Shown here in pieces: positions 1 through 5,224 of a stretch of DNA of 9,101 bases. Under the pieces are notes generated by a model that made no database searches, was not told the DNA's origin, and was given only the letters and a program-made list of their open reading frames with translations. Numbering within the stretch: position 1 is the first letter of the stretch; each line of letters begins with the position of its first letter. Made by a program: the position numbers and the translations under genes. The stretch is from Ruminococcus sp. UBA3800 (GTDB taxonomy: Bacteria; Bacillota; Clostridia; Oscillospirales; Ruminococcaceae), in the NCBI GenBank assembly GCA_002368715.1, contig DFEO01000066.1, positions 1 to 9,101 on the forward strand. Reading direction: 5' to 3'.

Positions 1-683
1 GCTGGCCTGCTTTCCAGACACAGTTTGGCTTTGTGCCCTGTTATGTCAATTCAAGGCTTACGTCAAGGGGCATCCCTGTTTCCTGCGAGGTGGATATCTA
101 CGGTGCTGTCAGCGAGTATGCGGGCATCTGCATCTCGGGTAAGCCTGTAACGCTTCTTGATATCAACAACTCCGTTCCGGAGAACATCTTTAATGAAGAT
201 ATCGCAGGAAAGTTTGATTATAAGCAGACGGATACCTTTATGGCTTTCCACTGCGGAAACACACCCTCTTGTCTGGTGTGCAAGCCCGAGATGAAGTTCC
301 AGAGGATAATGAAGAGAAATCTTGAACCCGACAGCGAACCGAATATCTCGAGGGGAACTCTCGAGGGAGATATACAGCCGGGAGATATCACCTTCTTCCG
401 CATCCAGTCCACAGCCGATGCCAAGCTCAGAGGTTATATCGCTCAGGGCGAGGTGCTTCCCGTTGCAACAAGGTCATTCGGCTCCATAGGTGTTTTTGCC
501 ATAAAGGAGATGGGACGTTTTTACAGATATGTTCTTATCGAGAAGAACTACCCTCACCACGGTGCCGTTGCCTTTGGTCATTATGGCAGAGCACTCCACA
601 GTTTTATGACCTATCTTGGGATGGAGGATATAGGCTTCAACAGGCCTGCGTCAATGCTTTATCCCACCGAGAATCCGTTCTGA
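1..683 (+). CDS. L-fucose/L-arabinose isomerase family protein, 3' part (5' end outside window)
   Basis: Cytoplasmic ketol isomerase that interconverts an aldose such as L-fucose or L-arabinose with its ketose, using a divalent metal. The frame is open to the left edge (first full codon at 3), so the GTG at 33 is internal; 226 residues remain. The visible part starts with WPAFQ and GFVPC, typical of the middle of this family. Glu29 (in SCEVD) and Asp53 (in LLDINN) of the fragment lie 24 residues apart, the same spacing as the E. coli FucI metal ligands Glu337 and Asp361. A PHHGAVAFGH motif (His185/His186) supplies the third, histidine ligand. The fragment therefore covers the metal site and the C-terminal domain, and the gene looks intact at its 3' end. 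The natural sugar cannot be told from this part. A strong terminator follows at once, so the deformylase gene downstream is probably a separate unit. Confidence 0.82.
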   Translation, partial: WPAFQTQFGFVPCYVNSRLTSRGIPVSCEVDIYGAVSEYAGICISGKPVTLLDINNSVPENIFNEDIAGKFDYKQTDTFMAFHCGNTPSCLVCKPEMKFQRIMKRNLEPDSEPNISRGTLEGDIQPGDITFFRIQSTADAKLRGYIAQGEVLPVATRSFGSIGVFAIKEMGRFYRYVLIEKNYPHHGAVAFGHYGRALHSFMTYLGMEDIGFNRPASMLYPTENPF

Positions 684-688
684 CCGTT

Positions 689-717
689 AAAGCCCCGACA
701 AACTCGGGGCTTTTTTT
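689..717 (+). terminator. Rho-independent terminator of the isomerase gene
   Basis: A perfect 10-base-pair stem, AAAGCCCCGA (689-698) with TCGGGGCTTT (704-713), closes a CAAAC loop and runs into seven T residues (711-717). It starts six bases after the isomerase stop codon. Confidence 0.93.
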
Positions 718-753
718 ATATCCACATCAGAAATTTTTCAAGGAGGACTAAGT

Positions 754-1164
754 ATGATAAGAAATATATGCAGGGACGAAGCCTTTCTCGGGCTCGTTTC
801 AGAGAAAGCGACCAACAGGGACAGGGAAGTAATAAACGACCTGAAGGACACTCTCAGGGCAAACAGCAGCCGCTGTGTGGGTATGGCAGCAAATATGATA
901 GGCGTCAGCAAGCGCATCATCATATTCACCGACGGAGCAAAGGACAGGATAATGGTAAATCCTAAGATAACAAAAAAGCAGCTGCCCTATGAAACGCAGG
1001 AGAGCTGTCTGTCGCTTGAGGGCGAGCGACCGGTGACAAGATATATGGAGATAACTGTTGAGTTTCTCGATGAGAGCTTTACAAAGCGCCGTGAGACATT
1101 CACAGGGTTTACAGCGCAGATAATCCAGCACGAATGCGATCACCTTGAGGGTGTGGTGATCTGA
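754..1164 (+). CDS. def: Peptide deformylase, short form
   Basis: Removes the N-terminal formyl group from new proteins at the ribosome, using a metal ion (iron or zinc). The three family motifs are present in the 136-residue product: motif 1 as GMAANMIG (43-50), motif 2 as ESCLS (83-87), and motif 3 as HECDH (126-130). The metal ligands are Cys85, His126 and His130, and Glu127 is the catalytic acid. The start is set by AGGAGG at 741-746, seven bases before the ATG. Two things are unusual. Motif 1 normally reads GLAAxQIG, and its Gln, which helps hold the transition state, is Met48 here. The protein also ends soon after motif 3, making it shorter than typical deformylases of 150 to 190 residues. 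Short Firmicute deformylases of this general type exist, so it may be an active or secondary copy. There is no clear terminator behind it and no convincing promoter in the 36 bases between the upstream terminator and the Shine-Dalgarno sequence. Confidence 0.9.
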   Translation: MIRNICRDEAFLGLVSEKATNRDREVINDLKDTLRANSSRCVGMAANMIGVSKRIIIFTDGAKDRIMVNPKITKKQLPYETQESCLSLEGERPVTRYMEITVEFLDESFTKRRETFTGFTAQIIQHECDHLEGVVI

Positions 1165-1198
1165 TATCGCACACGGTTTTTACGGCTGGTGCGAAAAA

Positions 1199-1242
1199 TG
1201 CCGAAATGTCGATTTTTGTCGAACGTTCGACACTCTTCGACA
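1199..1242. promoter_or_regulatory. Palindromic cluster of Spo0A-type boxes (0A boxes)
   Basis: Four heptamers of the Spo0A box type are arranged symmetrically: TGTCGAT (1207-1213) and TGTCGAA (1217-1223) on the plus strand, then TTCGACA (1226-1232) and TTCGACA (1236-1242), which are TGTCGAA on the minus strand. Neighbours on the same strand are exactly 10 bases apart, one helical turn. The inner pair forms a perfect 16-base palindrome centred between 1224 and 1225, and the outer pair keeps the same symmetry. A further TGCCGAA (1199-1205) fits the looser TGNCGAA consensus. The cluster lies 43 to 78 bases after the deformylase stop and about 150 to 185 bases before the predicted transcription start of the gene that itself encodes a Spo0A-type DNA-binding domain. 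The match to the 0A box is direct; binding and self-regulation are inferred. Confidence 0.75.
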
Positions 1243-1355
1243 CAGGCTGGACATAATTGAATGATAATAATGAACGAAATGTTAACGGAATGGCTTGGTG
1301 CGGAGGCAATTTAAAGATAAATGATAAAACAAATGTAAAAATATGATAAAGTGTG

Positions 1356-1384
1356 TTGTAAAGATGTTCCGTTTGATGTATAAT
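1356..1384 (+). promoter_or_regulatory. Sigma-A-type promoter of the Spo0A-like gene
   Basis: TTGTAA (1356-1361) and a perfect TATAAT (1379-1384) are separated by 17 bases. Transcription would start near 1391, giving a leader of about 32 bases. The ribosome binding site is only a modest GGTGA (1412-1416), six bases before the ATG, so translation may be weak compared with the neighbouring genes. Confidence 0.8.
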
Positions 1385-1422
1385 GATTGGGTACAAAATT
1401 TGAAGTTTTTGGGTGAAAGTAA

Positions 1423-2169
1423 ATGACAAGAATTATTGCAAACCGATCATTCTGTGAAAGGATGGAACTTAATGAAGCGTTCGAGAGCGACGGACATATG
1501 CTCTGTATTGGAGAAGACGACCCTTTTTCAATGCTGGACCGTTTTATCGAATGCCGACCGAGTGTGATGATAATTGATGCGGATATGGAATGCAGAAAGG
1601 GATTTTTGCGCCATATAAACAGGTTTTACGGACATACATACACGATCGTTGTAGCCCGTGCCGAAATGATCCCGGACATAGACATATCGGATGAATGCAT
1701 CGACAGGATACTGACGGACAGCTGCAGCAGGCAAGAGCTGATACAGATGGTAAATGAGGATCTTTCAAGCGGAAGGGTGATAAATGTGAGGACGTCAACA
1801 GAGGTGGAAGGTGTTTGTGATATTCTCAAAAACCTATGCGTCACACCGAACTATACGGGTTACAGGTATCTTATCGATGCTGTTGACCTTATACTTGCCG
1901 AGCAGACCGAAAATGTCGGTCTGACAAAGTATATCTATCCGCATATCGCCAAAAAGCACGGCGTGTCGGTCAACTCTGTGGAGAGAAGCATAAGAACTGC
2001 TGTAAAGAACACCTGGGAACACGCCATGGACTCGGAGAAGATCAAGTATTTCGGGATGTATGCTCTCACTCCCGGCTTCAAGCCTTCAAACAGCAGGTAT
2101 GTGTTCGCTCTGGCGGATTATCTTAAAAACCACAGCCGCCGTGAAGAGGCCCTTGTCTCACAGGCATAA
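1423..2169 (+). CDS. Spo0A-like transcription factor with degenerate receiver domain
   Basis: Probable DNA-binding regulator of 248 residues. Residues about 130-240 match the Spo0A effector domain: LTKYIYPHIAKKHG (167-180) parallels B. subtilis ITKVLYPDIAKKFN, the recognition helix VERSIR (186-191) parallels VERAIR, and KPSNSRYVFALAD (220-232) parallels KPTNSEFIAMVAD. Glu187, Arg188 and Arg191 correspond to Spo0A residues that read the TGTCGAA box. Residues 1-115 have the length and spacing of a receiver domain, but only the phosphoacceptor-equivalent Asp52 (MIIDADM) is left. The acidic pair is replaced by Ala6-Asn7, the Thr/Ser by Ala78 or a neighbour, and the conserved Lys by Thr98. Classical phosphorelay control is therefore unlikely. 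It is a paralogue or derived homologue of Spo0A rather than the canonical sporulation regulator. A cluster of Spo0A boxes lies upstream, hinting at autoregulation. The gene is convergent with the secreted transglutaminase-like protein. Confidence 0.85.
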   Translation: MTRIIANRSFCERMELNEAFESDGHMLCIGEDDPFSMLDRFIECRPSVMIIDADMECRKGFLRHINRFYGHTYTIVVARAEMIPDIDISDECIDRILTDSCSRQELIQMVNEDLSSGRVINVRTSTEVEGVCDILKNLCVTPNYTGYRYLIDAVDLILAEQTENVGLTKYIYPHIAKKHGVSVNSVERSIRTAVKNTWEHAMDSEKIKYFGMYALTPGFKPSNSRYVFALADYLKNHSRREEALVSQA

Positions 2170-2202
2170 AGAGCCGGCGGCGTATACAGCTTCAAGTAAA
2201 AA

Positions 2203-2244
2203 ACGGTGCCTTGCCCTGTCATGGGTAAGGTACCGCTTTTGTTA
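2203..2244. terminator. Bidirectional terminator between convergent genes
   Basis: CGGTGCCTTGCCC (2204-2216) pairs with GGGTAAGGTACCG (2223-2235) around a six-base loop, giving a 13-base-pair stem with two G-U pairs on the plus-strand RNA, followed by CTTTTGTT. On the minus strand the same positions become two A-C mismatches, but a run of six T follows (plus-strand AAAAAA just before the stem). It can thus end the Spo0A-like transcript and also back up the end of the minus-strand gene whose stop is at 2249-2251. Confidence 0.82.
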
Positions 2245-2248
2245 TGCC

Positions 2249-4186
2249 TTATTTTGTTCTCGACTTTTTATTGATGATATAGCGCTGATAGGAGTTGTAG
2301 TCGGAATACTTGGCGCAGAAGAAATAGTGGGTGTTTCCCGGCCAGTATATCTCCATGTTCGTGTCGAAGATATAGTTCTGTGTGCCTCTCTTGATAGTGC
2401 TCCAGAAATGTGAGCCGACAGTTCCGTTTGCAAGGTTGACCGTTCCCTGGATAAGGTTCATATCATATCCAAGATACCTCATCACAGCCACGAATGCTCC
2501 GTTAAAGCCGTCGCACTGCGCTTCGTGCTTTACAAACACCTGATAAACAGGCCTGTCCCACTGTATCTTCGAGTAGTCGTACTGATAGTTGGTGTTGTTG
2601 ACGATGTAGTCGTAGGCCACCATAGCTTTCTGATAGTTGCTCATGCCGGCCTTGAAGTGGGTGCTGGCAAACTTCTTGACTAAGGCCCACTCGCTGTCGG
2701 AGATGTATCTGTAGGAAGTCGTCGTCGTGTTTCCGGTAACGTTATAAACCTTGTAGGTCCTGGATGCCGAGCCCTTTATCAGACCGTTGAAGCGAGACTT
2801 TCTGTCCTGTGTTCCTACCACATCGGTGAGGGTGGAATAAACGGTTGCGGTGCCCACCTTTTTATAGGTCCTTACGGCATACCTGTAATCAACGTCGTTG
2901 CTGAGCCCTGTGATATAAAGCCTTGTTTCGCCTGCGCCCAGAAGCTTGTATCTCTTATAGGAGCCGTTTACATATCTTAGTACCTCATAGCCGTCGATGC
3001 CCGACACCTTGCTCCAGGTGATAAGGCAGGTCTTTTCTCCTGTGGCCATATTGATAGTTGTATGCGGCGGACGGGTGTAGGTGGTCCTAACATTTGAATA
3101 AGCGCCGTATTTGTTGGTGCCGTTCGAGGTGTAGTAAGCTCTGACCTTGAACTGATACTTTGTAGCATAGTTCAGACCCGAGTTTGCATAAGCCAGGTTC
3201 TTTGTGGTGGCCACCAGAACATAAGCGCCCTTTGCGCTGTCATAGCGGTAGAGCTGATATCCTGAGGCAGCAGGAACGCTGTCCCAGAAGACCTTGATGG
3301 TTTTCTCGCCCTGAAGAACACTGGTGATAACGGGCTTGCCCACATTGATAGTGAAGGTGAAGGTCTTTGTGCCGGAATAGTTTCCGCAGAAGGTTATCTT
3401 TCCTGTTGCGGTTCCGGGCTTTGAGTTGTTTGAATAGGTAACGTCATAGTCCTGATATCTTGTGAGGGTCCTGCCCCCGATCTTTACAACAGGGTCCGGC
3501 GTGCAGGCATAGCCCTCATAGGTCTGTGCAGGGCAGGTCACCGTTGCTGAGGATGCGTTCTTCGGGGTTATCTTGTAATACTCCGTGATGCTTCCGCTGT
3601 AGTTGCCCTTACCGTTTATAGTCACATAGTAGGTCCCCGCATCGTAGATGTTCTGGGTGTCGCAGTAGAAATCGAGGGTATAATCCGTATCCTTCTTGAG
3701 CGTCTTTCCTTTATACTTAACGGTCACATTCGGAACGACCCTCGAACCTGTGTAAACACAGTCAGTAACTGTCACGACGGAATCGGACTCGATATCCGCA
3801 GGGTCTATACAGTATTCTGCGTCCATACTCTGTCCGGCATATCTTCCGATACCGTTTATCACAGCGGTCTTGACACCCAGTGAAGCATCAGCATCCGGAG
3901 CAACAGTATAGTCCGTTCCCTCGGTAAGATACTGTCCCAGCTCATAGTCATAGATGTGGACAACGGGTGTCACCGCACTGCCTGTGTAAGGATAATAATA
4001 GTCCTCCACATCGACCCAGCAGTTATCAAAGCTGTAGGAATAGTTCGCCGTCTCACGGTTTGTGACCGACAGCTCCATCCCCTCTGAGAGTATGATATCC
4101 TCATCTGCATAAGCTGCCAGAGCAGTGCCGGAAGCCGTCATAGCCAGCAGCGCCGCCGCAAAGCCTATAAAAACTTTCTTTTTCAT
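2249..4186 (-). CDS. Secreted protein with beta-repeats, two fibronectin III domains and a transglutaminase-like domain
   Basis: A 645-residue exported protein. Residues 1-24 are a Sec signal peptide (MKKK, hydrophobic core, cleavage near TALA-AYADE). Three beta-repeats follow (about 66-130, 143-207, 222-281), each with a Y-x-G opening, a DYTV or DYDV core and an NGxGxYxG-like end. Two fibronectin type III domains cover about 285-371 and 372-459. The C-terminal 130 residues form a transglutaminase-like cysteine enzyme fold with a complete candidate triad: Cys558 in AQCDGF, His593 in GSHFW, Asp608 in YIFDTN. Bacterial members of this superfamily can be proteases, peptide hydrolases or crosslinking enzymes, so the reaction is not settled. 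There is no LPxTG motif, dockerin or lipobox; the protein is probably secreted or held non-covalently at the surface, where the repeats and FnIII domains act as spacers or binders. AGGAGT (4193-4198), six bases before the ATG, fixes the start. Stop and terminator are shared with the convergent Spo0A-like gene. Confidence 0.88.
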   Translation of the reverse strand: MKKKVFIGFAAALLAMTASGTALAAYADEDIILSEGMELSVTNRETANYSYSFDNCWVDVEDYYYPYTGSAVTPVVHIYDYELGQYLTEGTDYTVAPDADASLGVKTAVINGIGRYAGQSMDAEYCIDPADIESDSVVTVTDCVYTGSRVVPNVTVKYKGKTLKKDTDYTLDFYCDTQNIYDAGTYYVTINGKGNYSGSITEYYKITPKNASSATVTCPAQTYEGYACTPDPVVKIGGRTLTRYQDYDVTYSNNSKPGTATGKITFCGNYSGTKTFTFTINVGKPVITSVLQGEKTIKVFWDSVPAASGYQLYRYDSAKGAYVLVATTKNLAYANSGLNYATKYQFKVRAYYTSNGTNKYGAYSNVRTTYTRPPHTTINMATGEKTCLITWSKVSGIDGYEVLRYVNGSYKRYKLLGAGETRLYITGLSNDVDYRYAVRTYKKVGTATVYSTLTDVVGTQDRKSRFNGLIKGSASRTYKVYNVTGNTTTTSYRYISDSEWALVKKFASTHFKAGMSNYQKAMVAYDYIVNNTNYQYDYSKIQWDRPVYQVFVKHEAQCDGFNGAFVAVMRYLGYDMNLIQGTVNLANGTVGSHFWSTIKRGTQNYIFDTNMEIYWPGNTHYFFCAKYSDYNSYQRYIINKKSRTK

Positions 4187-4226
4187 AATAACACTCCTTA
4201 AATATCAAATATCAAACATCGATATT

Positions 4227-4256
4227 ATTATAATGTACACTTATACGATACCACAA
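4227..4256 (-). promoter_or_regulatory. Possible promoter of the secreted transglutaminase-like gene
   Basis: On the minus strand a perfect TATAAT (4227-4232) stands 18 bases from a weak TTGTGG (4251-4256). The start would be near 4220, giving a leader of about 34 bases. The poor -35 suggests that an activator may be needed. Two near-matches to the Spo0A box lie just upstream (4268-4274 and 4287-4293). Confidence 0.5.
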
Positions 4257-4422
4257 ACGATCCGATTTGTCAAATGCAGGCAGGTGCTCGACAACAGCCG
4301 TGAGGAGGGGCGAAGCTTTGTTATAGCTTTTTTTGGAGCGGATAAGGTGTCACATCGAGTATTATTCGCTGAATGCAGGATCTGTTTTTTTCAAACAAGC
4401 TCTTCCATTTTATAATAGAATG

Positions 4423-4431
4423 TGGTATACT
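4423..4431 (+). promoter_or_regulatory. Extended -10 promoter of cytidine deaminase
   Basis: TGG followed by TATACT (4426-4431) forms an extended -10 element. The sequence 17 bases upstream (TTCCAT, 4403-4408) is a poor -35, as is common for extended -10 promoters. The start would be near 4438, leaving about 28 bases of leader. A second TATAAT at 4411-4416 could be an alternative. Confidence 0.5.
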
Positions 4432-4465
4432 TGATGTGAGAACAGACAAAAACGGAGGTAAGACT

Positions 4466-4864
4466 ATGGATAAGATCTATGAACAGCTGCTGGATAAGGC
4501 TTCACAGGCGGCACAAAAGGCCTGGAACAAATACTCACATTTCAGCGTGGGCGCAGCACTCCTGACACAGGACGGAAAGGTCTTTACCGGCTGCAATATT
4601 GAGAACAGCTCCTACTCCCTCACTGTCTGTGCCGAGCGCACCGCAATATTCAAGGCTGTGTCCGAGGGCTGTACCGGGTTTTCGGCTATTGCTGTTGTGG
4701 GCGGGGAAAACGGCAGCCTGACAAAGCCCTGTTATCCCTGCGGCGCCTGCCTTCAGGTAATGAGCGAGTTTTGCGATGAACGGTTCAAGATAATCCTCAC
4801 GGACGGCGTCCACAGTCTGGGCGAGCTTATGCCAAGAAGATTTGAGCTTGACGGTCAGCTGTAA
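4466..4864 (+). CDS. cdd: Cytidine deaminase
   Basis: Cytoplasmic zinc enzyme of pyrimidine salvage that deaminates cytidine and deoxycytidine to uridine and deoxyuridine. The 132-residue product is the normal size of the homotetrameric bacterial class. The substrate-binding segment GCNIENSSY (42-50), the CAE motif (zinc ligand Cys55, catalytic Glu57) and the PCGAC motif (zinc ligands Cys92 and Cys95) are all present, so the enzyme should be active. The frame is open further upstream to 4373, but GGAGG at 4454-4458, seven bases before the ATG at 4466, and the alignment of MDKIYEQLLDKA with the family N-terminus favour this start. It appears to be monocistronic: it has its own extended -10 promoter and a strong terminator, and the neighbours are unrelated in function. 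Confidence 0.95.
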   Translation: MDKIYEQLLDKASQAAQKAWNKYSHFSVGAALLTQDGKVFTGCNIENSSYSLTVCAERTAIFKAVSEGCTGFSAIAVVGGENGSLTKPCYPCGACLQVMSEFCDERFKIILTDGVHSLGELMPRRFELDGQL

Positions 4865-4906
4865 CGCTCAGATGCCCTGAGTGGTCTGCTTTATAAAACG
4901 CTTTTG

Positions 4907-4944
4907 AATATCCTTGCGCACTTTCGTGCGTGAGGATATTTTTT
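4907..4944 (+). terminator. Rho-independent terminator of cytidine deaminase
   Basis: The 15-base arms at 4907-4921 and 4926-4940 pair completely (two G-U pairs) around a TTTC loop, and six T residues (4939-4944) follow. It lies 42 bases after the stop codon. Confidence 0.9.
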
Positions 4945-4999
4945 ATCCGCCTGTGCTCTCGAATCGACAGTGGTATGCTATTCATTACATTTGCATCAT

Positions 5000-5013
5000 C
5001 GAAAACGTTTTCA
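5000..5013. promoter_or_regulatory. CcpA/LacI-type operator (cre-like palindrome)
   Basis: CGAAAACGTTTTCA matches the catabolite-responsive element TGWAANCGNTNWCA at 13 of 14 positions, with a perfect 12-base palindrome inside (5001-5012). It sits about 42 bases upstream of the -35 of the ABC operon promoter. From that position a CcpA-type or other LacI-family protein might activate or modulate. The match is direct, the regulator is inferred. Confidence 0.5.
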
Positions 5014-5020
5014 TTTAATA

Positions 5021-5058
5021 AATTAAATATTTTGCTTTAGTAATGAAATATTTTGTTT
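5021..5058 (+). repeat. Two 17-base direct repeats on a 21-base pitch at the ABC promoter
   Basis: AATnAAATATTTTGnTT occurs at 5021-5037 and 5042-5058, identical at all positions except the two marked n. The period is 21 bases, two helical turns, and the second copy overlaps the first three bases of the -35 box. This is the geometry of an activator or response-regulator site at a class II promoter. The region is AT-rich, so part of the similarity could be an UP-element-like bias. Confidence 0.55.
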
Positions 5059-5084
5059 ACAATTTAGGATAAATATGCTATAAT
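5056..5084 (+). promoter_or_regulatory. Main sigma-A promoter of the ABC operon (P1)
   Basis: TTTACA (5056-5061) and TATAAT (5079-5084) are separated by 17 bases, with a TGC extension directly before the -10. Five of six and six of six consensus bases match. Transcription from about 5091 leaves a leader of about 134 bases, in which a second promoter-like sequence and an inverted repeat lie. Confidence 0.85.
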
Positions 5085-5152
5085 GACAAGGTGCTTTTGC
5101 ATAATATACAGACAGAACGTGTATTTTTAACTTCTTGACCGGAATTAAGGAC

Positions 5153-5187
5153 TTGTTAAGAATTTATGTGATATTATAGTCACATAA
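5153..5187 (+). promoter_or_regulatory. Inverted-repeat operator overlapping a possible second promoter (P2)
   Basis: TTATGTGA (5164-5171) and TCACATAA (5180-5187) are perfect 8-base inverted arms separated by 8 bases. The repeat overlaps a possible promoter, TTGTTA (5153-5158), 16 bases, TATAGT (5175-5180). It is the kind of site bound by a dimeric repressor. TGTGA/TCACA recalls the CRP/FNR site, but the gap between these half-sites is 8 rather than 6. A bound protein would cover P2 and could act as a roadblock to P1. No regulator gene is adjacent in the window. Confidence 0.6.
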
Positions 5188-5224
5188 ACAAAGATAACGT
5201 TTGAAAAGGAAGGAGCGAAATGAT

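Noticed and set aside
33..683. Isomerase gene starting at GTG 33
   Set aside because: The frame is open to the left edge and the ten residues before the GTG (WPAFQTQFGF) belong to the family's conserved core, so this is an internal codon of a truncated gene.
1167..1194. TCGCAC/GTGCGA hairpin behind the deformylase gene as a terminator
   Set aside because: Only six base pairs with a 16-base loop and no following T run on either strand.
2362..2368. Exact TGTCGAA heptamer
   Set aside because: It lies inside the transglutaminase domain coding for the Phe-Asp-Thr around catalytic Asp608 and is explained by protein conservation.
4311..4335. AAGCT/AGCTT hairpin with a T run between the divergent genes
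   Set aside because: A five-base-pair stem is too weak, and no gene reads into it on the plus strand.
4373..4465. Upstream extension of the cytidine deaminase frame
   Set aside because: The extension covers the promoter and the Shine-Dalgarno sequence; the ATG at 4466 fits family length.
4963..4969. Single Spo0A-like heptamer (TGTCGAT on the minus strand) upstream of the ABC operon
   Set aside because: One mismatch, single copy and nearly 90 bases from the -35; easily expected by chance.
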